Shown one piece after another: positions 57,619 through 64,000 of a stretch of DNA of 64,000 bases. The first letter of the stretch is position 1. Each line of letters begins with the position of its first letter. Source of the stretch: Polyangiaceae bacterium (lineage in GTDB: Bacteria > Myxococcota_A > Polyangia > Polyangiales > Polyangiaceae); NCBI GenBank assembly GCA_016719945.1, contig JADJYE010000010.1, forward strand, positions 62,001 to 126,000, in the 5' to 3' direction. The translations under genes and the position numbers were made by a program. Under the pieces are notes generated by a model. It had not been told where the DNA came from. It saw only the letters and a list, made by a program, of their open reading frames with translations, and did no database searches.

Positions 57619-60399
57619 TCATCGCTCCAGCTCCTTCAGGTACGCCTCGAGCTTCTCGATATCGAGCAGGACCCGCTTCGAGATCGGGTCGTGCTCGACG
57701 ATCAGGTATTGGTCGAAGTTGATCCATTCTCCCATCTCCGACACGGCGCCGCCGACGCTCCGCGGCAAGACGCCCGCGCGGTTGGCGAACACCTCGGCGG
57801 CCAGCGCGCCGCCGGCGCGGTGGAGCAGCTCGACGCGCGGCGCGACGACCTCGAGGAAGCGCTTCTTGTCGTCCGCGGAGCGGCCGCCGAAGATCTTGAG
57901 GGCCTTGAGCCGTCGGAGCAGCGCGCTGTCCTCTTCGACCGAGGGCTTGGCCGGCGCCGCCTGGGCCTCGGGCGGGGCCGAGAAGAGGACGCCCTGCGTG
58001 GGGGCGGCCTTCGTGGGGCGCACCGACTTCGGCGGGGGACTGCTGACGGCCTTGCGCTTCTTGGGCAGCTCCAGGTCCCACCACAAGGGGCGCCCCAAGG
58101 GCCGGATCTCGAGCTCTCGGTCGTCGGTTCCTCCCTCGGCGAGCTCCACCTGGCGGCGGAGCTGGTCGAAGCCGATCAGGATCGCGGGGGTCACCACCTC
58201 CGAGAGCGAGAGCCCACCGTGCTCGCCGATCCCTGCCGAGAGGCCGTAGCCGTCGCGCTCCCGGGCCAGCATCGCGACGCGGGTCTTTCCTCGCTCGACC
58301 CAGGCGACGTCTCGACCCAGGACCACCTCTCGCGGATCCGTCGCATCCGCGTCGCTGAGGTACCGGTAGCGGCGGCCATCGCCCGGGTGACCGACGTGGG
58401 TCATGCGGGAGGTGCGGACGTGCCCGTGGTCCGCGACGAGCAAGACCGCGCGGTTCTGCTCGGTCGCGATCTCCAGCAGGCGAGCGAGCGGACGGATGAA
58501 GCTCAGCGTGGTGGGGCGGCGGATCTGCGGCGTGCCTTTCAGCTCGTCGTCGATCGCGTTGACCACCACACCCACCAGGCGCGCGCTGGACCGGACCAGC
58601 TTCATGGCCTTGTCGCTGAGGTCCCCGGAAACACCCTCGACCGAGTCTTTCAGGTACAGCTCGGCCCGTTCGTTGCCGATCTTCCGCAGCCCAGCGTGCG
58701 TGGCGAAGCGCTCGGGATCCCTCGACGTGTCCCGTGGCTCTCCGGTCTTGATCGGCTTGCCCGCGAAGAAGGCCGAGCGGCTGACCCCGGTGAGCGTGGG
58801 GAGGGCGGCGAGCATCGGCCGCGGGGTGCGATCGGCGACGCGCAGCAAGCCATAGCGGTGCCCCTCGAGGTCCATCAGGAGCTCGACGGCGTTCGCCCAC
58901 GACATGCCGTCGAGGAGGACGACGAGCAGCTTGCGATGCGGCGCGTCCTTCAGGAACGGGACGACGAAATGGTCGATGCCCTTGGCGATCGGGACGACCT
59001 TGCCGGCGTCGTTGGCTCCCGCGGCGACCCAGCTCGCGCACGCGCGAGCGAAGGTCGTGTCGTCCTCGTCGCGCTGGGCGTCGAGTCGCTCGAGCACCGC
59101 GCCGAGCGCCTGCTCGAGCGGGGTCTCCTCGGGACCGCGCGCCGTGTCTCGCGCGTGGTCGACGAACGAGCCCTCTTCCACGTAATGGTGCGCGTAAGTG
59201 AACACTGCCCCATAGCTGCCGTGGATCGACGCCTGCTCGGCCAGATCCGGGCGCGTCAGCAGGTAGGCCGCGAGGCGCAGGGCCATGCGAGCGCGCGACA
59301 AGAGGCCGTCGCGCGACCGCGCGAGGCGGTGCCGGCCGAGCTGCTCGAGCTCTTGCTTGCCCTGCGTGACGAGCTCTGCCGCGGGCTGCTTCGCGAACGA
59401 GGCGAGCGCGCCGGCCAGCGCCTCCTCGGTCGCTCGGAAGGCGCACGGGAGGAAGCGGCTGTCGGCGAGGCGACGCGCCATCTCGGGATCGGGCACGAAG
59501 CTCTCGGCGCGCTCGAGGATGGGATCGAGGGCGGGCCCAGGGACTCGTCGCTCGAGCCTCTCGGCCAGTCCACCCCAGCGCTGGAGCAGCGGCAGGCTCG
59601 ACTTCGCGCTGGGGTCGAGCGATGGGGCCACGTCGCGGAGCGCGATCTTCAGCGCGTTTCGTAGCCCCGCGTCCGAGGCGAGGGCGGGGAGGCTGGCGTC
59701 GAGCAGGAAGGTGAGCGCGGCCAGCTCGACCCCGCGCCCGGCCAGCCACGCGCGCCACGCGATCGGCGCGATGGGACCGGACACCGTCTCCAGATGCTCG
59801 ATCAGGGCCTTGCCCAGCTCGGTCCCAGGCTGGAGCGCAGCGGCCTGCCTCGGCGGGCTCTCGGTCGCGGAGATCGCCAGCAGCCGATCCTCGGTCAGAT
59901 CGCCGTCCCGCTCGATGCGGGCCCAGCGCGCGAGCAACGTTCGCCACGCGGTGTGGAGATCGACGGTCGTGCCGAGGACGCGCTCGAACGCCGCCGGCTC
60001 GGAGAGCAGCGCCTCGCACAGCGGCCGGCAGCCGAGCAGCTCGGCGCTCACCGAAGAAGCGCCGAAGCGCTGCGCCAACAGGCGGCCACGGTCGATGCGG
60101 TACACCCGCCCACCGGCGAGGCGCCCTTGCACGTCGGCGGGGAGGCGATCGGCTGGATAATCGACCAGGAGCGCCAGCGCCTTGTCTCCCCTGCGGGAGA
60201 GCGCGCGGCGCAGCTCCAGCTCGCAGCGCACCGGCACCACCTCGAAGCGTTGCTCTTCGCCGGAAAAAGGCTTGAACGCCACGTCCCCCGGCTCGCCGCG
60301 CGCGAAGAGGGCGGTGGTCATCGTGCGGTGACCCCTGCGGTGGATCTGCGCGAGCTCCTGCCGGATCGCGTCGTGGGTGAGGAGCGGCGCCTCGGTCAC
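57619..60399 (-). CDS. pglZ: BREX-2 phosphatase-fold protein PglZ
   Basis: 926 residues from GTG at 60399, which overlaps the pglY stop (GTGA) and has GGAGG (60408-60412) 8 nt upstream; a TTG at 60414 is an alternative. The PglZ domain of the alkaline-phosphatase superfamily is recognised by KLLVVLLDGMSWANAVELL (metal-binding Asp497) and RAVLLVADHGHVRTSRM, with ALPTLTGVSRSAFFAG between. N-terminal 460 residues are helical; a C-terminal Pro/Lys linker (about 775-830) leads to a last small domain. PglZ is the defining BREX gene and is required for phage exclusion. Confidence 0.92.
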   Translation of the reverse strand: MTEAPLLTHDAIRQELAQIHRRGHRTMTTALFARGEPGDVAFKPFSGEEQRFEVVPVRCELELRRALSRRGDKALALLVDYPADRLPADVQGRLAGGRVYRIDRGRLLAQRFGASSVSAELLGCRPLCEALLSEPAAFERVLGTTVDLHTAWRTLLARWARIERDGDLTEDRLLAISATESPPRQAAALQPGTELGKALIEHLETVSGPIAPIAWRAWLAGRGVELAALTFLLDASLPALASDAGLRNALKIALRDVAPSLDPSAKSSLPLLQRWGGLAERLERRVPGPALDPILERAESFVPDPEMARRLADSRFLPCAFRATEEALAGALASFAKQPAAELVTQGKQELEQLGRHRLARSRDGLLSRARMALRLAAYLLTRPDLAEQASIHGSYGAVFTYAHHYVEEGSFVDHARDTARGPEETPLEQALGAVLERLDAQRDEDDTTFARACASWVAAGANDAGKVVPIAKGIDHFVVPFLKDAPHRKLLVVLLDGMSWANAVELLMDLEGHRYGLLRVADRTPRPMLAALPTLTGVSRSAFFAGKPIKTGEPRDTSRDPERFATHAGLRKIGNERAELYLKDSVEGVSGDLSDKAMKLVRSSARLVGVVVNAIDDELKGTPQIRRPTTLSFIRPLARLLEIATEQNRAVLLVADHGHVRTSRMTHVGHPGDGRRYRYLSDADATDPREVVLGRDVAWVERGKTRVAMLARERDGYGLSAGIGEHGGLSLSEVVTPAILIGFDQLRRQVELAEGGTDDRELEIRPLGRPLWWDLELPKKRKAVSSPPPKSVRPTKAAPTQGVLFSAPPEAQAAPAKPSVEEDSALLRRLKALKIFGGRSADDKKRFLEVVAPRVELLHRAGGALAAEVFANRAGVLPRSVGGAVSEMGEWINFDQYLIVEHDPISKRVLLDIEKLEAYLKELER

Positions 60400-63300
60400 C
60401 TCACGCGCCTCCAATCGATCTCGATCGTTTCACCGTCGGCGACGATCGACTTCAGGACGTCAGCCAGCCGATCGATCTCCTCCGCAGAGCGGACGGTGAC
60501 CCGCGCCGGCGTGACGATCGCGGAGGCCGTGGCCACAACCTCACCGATGGATGTTCCCCCGCCTGCCTTCACGTTGCGCTGGAGGAGCTGCTGAGCCTCG
60601 ATGCTCAGCGCTTGCAGCCTCGCGACGAGCGGTTGGTTGATCTCGTCGGCCGCGAGTAGGGCGGCGACCTCGCGCAGGATGCGCGTCGCCTCGGAGTCGT
60701 CGGGGCGGCCCGCGAGCGCGGGAAAGGCGGTGAACAGCACGTCGTTCGCGAGGGCGGCTGAGACAGGCCCAGCCTGGATCAGGTGGCGCTGCATCGCAGC
60801 CTCCGAGGTCGCCGGCTCGAAGGCCGCCAGCACCTCGACGCCGCCGACCGCGTCCCTGCCGTGGAGCTCGGCGAGCAGGTCGCTGACCCGCACCGCGGTG
60901 GTGAGGCGCGCCGCGTCCTTCCCATAGAGGTTCGCCCGGGCAGCGAGCAGGCTCGCCACCTCGCCTGCGCGGTTGGCTCGCGCCGTGCTCAGCGCCTGCG
61001 TGAGATCGTGCGTGAGCTTGCGCAGGTTCTTCGGCGTCCGCGCGCGACCGACGCTGATGCCGAACAGCTTGCCGGCTCGGTCGACCGCCTTGTGCCAGGC
61101 GGCCTCGTCGGGCAGCCGCGGCGCGAGCAGCTCGGCGTCGGGCTCGAGCTTGCCGAGGGTGACCGTCGCGATCGGCGAGCCCGCGCGCGCGATCTCCCGG
61201 CCGCGGACCGTGGCGTAGACGGCGACCACGAAGTCTTGCACCTCGCGGGTGAGGCCCTTCACGCCGCCGGGGTCGAACAGCCGGTGCAGCCTCGAGACCT
61301 CGGGGACCGCGATGTTCTGCGCCTGGAGCTGCCGATCGAGGTCGTCGTAGGTCTCCGCCTTGAGCGTTGCCTGCCCGTCGCGCACGGCCACGAGCCCGAG
61401 CTTGTCCGCGAAGTCGAGCGCGCCGGCCTCGTTCTTGGCGAGGGGCAGGCGCTGGCCCTCCGACTCGCACAGGCGCTGCACGTATTCGAGCTCCTTCTCG
61501 AGCTTGCCCTTCGTGACCTTCTCGGTGAACTCGGGGTGGCGGGCCCAGCGATCTCGCAAGAGCTGGTCGATGGCGTCCTTGAGGCCCTGGCCCAGGTTCG
61601 CCGCGGTGGGCGGATGGATGCGCGCGTCTGGCCGCAAGACGATCAGGTGCTGGCTCACCTCGCGCGTCGGGTCGAGCGTGCCGGCCTCGGCCTTCTGGAG
61701 CCCATACGCGGAGTCGAGCGCGCGGCGGAGGCGGTCGCGCTTCTGCTGCGCCTTGCTGGTGAGCTCCTCGCGCGCGCGGACCTGATCGTCGGGGCGCAGG
61801 TTGGCGAGGTGCTGCTTCCAGGTGTCTCCCTCGAGGATGCGATCGATGACGCACAGCTCGCCGAGATCACGCAGCACCGCGTCGGACAGGAAGCTGGGCA
61901 GCCACACGATGGTGGGCGATTGCGGGTTCGTCTCCAGGAAGGTGACGACGCGCGCCTCGTCCTCCTGGGGGGCGTGGCCTGGGTCGTCGAAGGGGTAGTC
62001 GATCACGACGCGGTACGCCTCGTCGTCGGCCGCGCGCAGCATCGTGTCGTCCATCTCGCGGACATTGCCGAAGTGGAGGGTCCCCAGGCGCTCGGTGCCG
62101 CGCCAGGGGTGCTTGTGCTTCTCGACGGTGGGCTTGTCGCTCTCGAGCTCGAGCTGCTCGAACAAGATCTCGCGGAGCTTGGAGCGGCGGGCGCCGACGG
62201 TGTCGTACGCCGCGGCGGCCTGGATGATCGGCTTCACGTCGACGCCCTCGAGCACGACGACGATCTGCGGGTCTTCCTGGCCGGTCAGCCGGAGCTTGCC
62301 GATCTCGCTCGCCCACGTGCGCAGGCGCTGCGCCGCGAGGGTCGCCTCCGCGCCGGGGACGGGGGACCTCAGCGTGCCGTGGTTGAGCTGCACCAGCCGG
62401 CTCGCGGTGAGGGCGCGGAACACCGGCGTGCTCGGCGCGAGGGCCGCGAGCAGCAGGGTCTTCGCGAGGCGGTTGTCATTGCGGCAGCGCGTCTCCCGGC
62501 AGTTGGCGCAGCCGACGGTGGCCGCGTCGTTGCGGAGGCGCTGGCACTTGTCGGGCGAGCCGGTCTTGTTCTCCCGCTGGATGACCGGCAAGAGCTCGCT
62601 GTCGTAGATGCGCTTGGCCGACGCGAAGCGCTGCCGCATCGTGCCGTCCATCGGCTCTTCGCCCTCGGCGAGGGCGTCGTACAGGTCGCCGACGGGAACG
62701 ACCTTGCCAATCTCGAAGTCGGCCATCTGCCCGACGAGCATCTCGACCAGGATCTTGAGGGCGGTGCGCTCGCGCTGGAGGTAGTGGCTCATCGCCACCA
62801 GCGCCTCGACGAGCGCGGGGCTGAACGGGTACACGCGGCGGAAGCCAGGCTCGTCCCCGATGTCCCCCAGCAGGGTGCCCCACGCGCTGCCGAGCCCGCG
62901 GCGCATCGCATCGAAGGCGGCGTCGAGCTGCTTCTTCGCGGCCTCACCCTTGGGCTGCACCACGCGCTTCTCGATGATCGCGGGCAGGTCCTTGTCGGGC
63001 AGGGGAATGGTGTTGAAGCGCCCCTCCCAGAACTTCAGCTTGTCGCGGACGGTCTGCGCGTCGTGCCCCGCGTATTGCTCGCCGACCATCTCCCCGATGT
63101 CGCGCTGTCGCGCCGCGAAGGTGACGATGGGGATGGCCTGGTCCGCGGCCTGGCCCTCGACCAGCTTCGCGAGCTTGGCGATCTCGTCGTTGAGCGACTC
63201 GGGGCTCGAGGCCTTGGTCGCGAGCCACAGGACGAGCTCGTCCAGGAACAGCACGATGGCCTTGTGCCCGAGCTCGCCCGCGTGTCGGGCCATGGCCGCC

Positions 63301-64000
63301 ATGCCGTCCTCGAAGCCGAGGTACGCGGCGCTCTGCGAGGCGAAGGCAGGGAAGTGCGACTTGACGAGGGCGCTGAAGAGCACGCCGCGGACCTTGGGGT
63401 CGCCGCTGGCGAGCACGTCGGCGAAGCGGGCGGGGCCCCAGGCCTCGGCGGCCTTCTTCCCCCACCGTGCGTCGACGTGGGAGCCCTCGTTGAGCTTCGC
63501 GAAGAACGCGTCGTCTCCGAGCTGGGCGCGCAGCGACTTCGCGTTGTCGAACAGCGCGCCGTCGGCGAAGAGCGGGGCGATGGGCGCCTCGGGCCGCTCC
63601 TTGCGCATGCGGTCGAGGTACGCCTTGAACAGCGCGTCCCCCAGGGTCTGCGCGTCGATCATGTTGATGTGCAGGCGCAGCACGTCGTGCGTCTTCACCC
63701 ACGCGTGCTTCTCGACCAGATCGTGCAGCCTGGGCTCGCGCCACGCCCGCGCGTCGTTCGCACAGAGCAGGCTCAGCACGGCCATGAAGTGGCTCTTGCC
63801 GGAGCCGAAGCTGCCGTGGATGAAGGCGGCGTCGTTGCGGCGCTCGGTGACCGCGTTCGAGACGAGGCCGAGCGCGCGGTCGAGCGCGTGGTGGATGTCC
63901 GGCGTGATCGCGTACGTGTCGAGCAGCACGTCGGGCTTGGTGACCGCCTCGGCGAGGCGCACCACGAACGCGCTCTTGGTCACCGCAGCGGGCAGCTCGA
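60396..64000 (-). CDS. pglY: BREX-2 P-loop ATPase PglY (5' end outside the window)
   Basis: At least 1,195 residues; the frame is open to the right edge. A GTG at 63983 exists, but the family N-terminus normally precedes it (upstream codons read ELPAA before VTKSAFVVRLAEAV), so the true start is just beyond 64000. Walker A is FIHGSFGSGKSHFMAVL and Walker B KAIVLFLDELVLWLATK. A Cys cluster VGCANCRETRC (with CQRLRNDAA before it) may bind zinc. C-terminal 250 residues are helical. With PglZ it belongs to the Pgl/BREX-2 core; PglW kinase and PglX methyltransferase should be encoded upstream, outside the window. Confidence 0.92.
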   Translation of the reverse strand, partial: ELPAAVTKSAFVVRLAEAVTKPDVLLDTYAITPDIHHALDRALGLVSNAVTERRNDAAFIHGSFGSGKSHFMAVLSLLCANDARAWREPRLHDLVEKHAWVKTHDVLRLHINMIDAQTLGDALFKAYLDRMRKERPEAPIAPLFADGALFDNAKSLRAQLGDDAFFAKLNEGSHVDARWGKKAAEAWGPARFADVLASGDPKVRGVLFSALVKSHFPAFASQSAAYLGFEDGMAAMARHAGELGHKAIVLFLDELVLWLATKASSPESLNDEIAKLAKLVEGQAADQAIPIVTFAARQRDIGEMVGEQYAGHDAQTVRDKLKFWEGRFNTIPLPDKDLPAIIEKRVVQPKGEAAKKQLDAAFDAMRRGLGSAWGTLLGDIGDEPGFRRVYPFSPALVEALVAMSHYLQRERTALKILVEMLVGQMADFEIGKVVPVGDLYDALAEGEEPMDGTMRQRFASAKRIYDSELLPVIQRENKTGSPDKCQRLRNDAATVGCANCRETRCRNDNRLAKTLLLAALAPSTPVFRALTASRLVQLNHGTLRSPVPGAEATLAAQRLRTWASEIGKLRLTGQEDPQIVVVLEGVDVKPIIQAAAAYDTVGARRSKLREILFEQLELESDKPTVEKHKHPWRGTERLGTLHFGNVREMDDTMLRAADDEAYRVVIDYPFDDPGHAPQEDEARVVTFLETNPQSPTIVWLPSFLSDAVLRDLGELCVIDRILEGDTWKQHLANLRPDDQVRAREELTSKAQQKRDRLRRALDSAYGLQKAEAGTLDPTREVSQHLIVLRPDARIHPPTAANLGQGLKDAIDQLLRDRWARHPEFTEKVTKGKLEKELEYVQRLCESEGQRLPLAKNEAGALDFADKLGLVAVRDGQATLKAETYDDLDRQLQAQNIAVPEVSRLHRLFDPGGVKGLTREVQDFVVAVYATVRGREIARAGSPIATVTLGKLEPDAELLAPRLPDEAAWHKAVDRAGKLFGISVGRARTPKNLRKLTHDLTQALSTARANRAGEVASLLAARANLYGKDAARLTTAVRVSDLLAELHGRDAVGGVEVLAAFEPATSEAAMQRHLIQAGPVSAALANDVLFTAFPALAGRPDDSEATRILREVAALLAADEINQPLVARLQALSIEAQQLLQRNVKAGGGTSIGEVVATASAIVTPARVTVRSAEEIDRLADVLKSIVADGETIEIDWRRVR

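Noticed and set aside
1..64000. tRNA, rRNA, insertion sequences, prophage and integrase attachment sites
   Set aside because: Scanning by eye for tRNA T-loop patterns, transposase motifs and integrases found nothing convincing; a tRNA or covariance-model search would be decisive.

Overview
The window is about 70% G+C and reads like the chromosome of a myxobacterium-type organism (Myxococcota, Polyangia-like). The signs are many lipoproteins whose lipobox cysteine is followed by a Gly/Gln/Ser-rich tether, a Cys-rich tandem-repeat surface lipoprotein, several TPR-containing proteins without a clear family, frequent GTG/TTG starts and ATGA/GTGA gene overlaps. Genus-level placement is inference. 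No rRNA, tRNA, CRISPR array, insertion sequence or prophage was recognised.

Left part (1-11600): mostly envelope and housekeeping genes on the plus strand. They include a degenerate nucleotide-cyclase/TPR protein, a large Cys-rich repeat lipoprotein, an M13 metallopeptidase lipoprotein, a pentaheme cytochrome c lipoprotein, a split zinc-ribbon membrane protein and a YbaK-type deacylase. 11636-11897 holds a tandem array of 71-bp hairpin-forming repeats in the divergent region upstream of the complex I genes.

Respiratory block (12148-19159): nuoA-B-C-D-G-H-I, tightly packed. nuoE, nuoF and the membrane-arm genes nuoJ-N are absent here. NuoH is about 600 residues long, with an extra multi-helix insertion and an EF-hand-like loop flanked by cysteines.

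Middle (19181-41144): three Uma2-family genes (one frameshifted), a YdjM-like membrane protein, a copper type II monooxygenase fused to a heme-c motif, a divergent PolA-like polymerase lacking the usual steric-gate glutamate, an Eis-like acetyltransferase, a papain-fold protein whose catalytic Cys is Ala, a decayed beta-helix gene, arsH, a ferritin-like lipoprotein, an HD-domain protein, an EamA transporter, a patatin-like protein, and a heme A synthase (CtaA) paired with a GNAT acetyltransferase.

Aromatic catabolism operon (41246-49534): had - GNAT - dch - bcrC - bcrB - bcrA - bcrD - Rrf2 regulator - amidohydrolase, with gaps of at most 13 nt and several 4-nt overlaps. This is a class I, ATP-dependent, Thauera-type benzoyl-CoA reductase cluster plus the next two enzymes of the anaerobic benzoyl-CoA pathway. 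The ring hydrolase gene (oah), a ligase and a ferredoxin are not in the window. had carries an apparent one-base deletion.

Right end (51028-64000): a P-loop/TPR protein and a ComEC-like metallo-beta-lactamase-fold protein form a two-gene unit. It converges, 4 nt apart, on a BREX type 2 phage-defence operon on the minus strand (pglY - pglZ - brxD - brxHI). pglY runs off the right edge; pglW and pglX are expected beyond it.

Caveat: at least seven otherwise coherent genes are interrupted by single-base indels, mostly one-base losses and several in C or G runs (near 20030, 33050, 41640, 49975, 53265, 53535, 54612). Residual assembly error is at least as likely as gene decay. These genes are described as frame-corrected, with the breakpoints stated.
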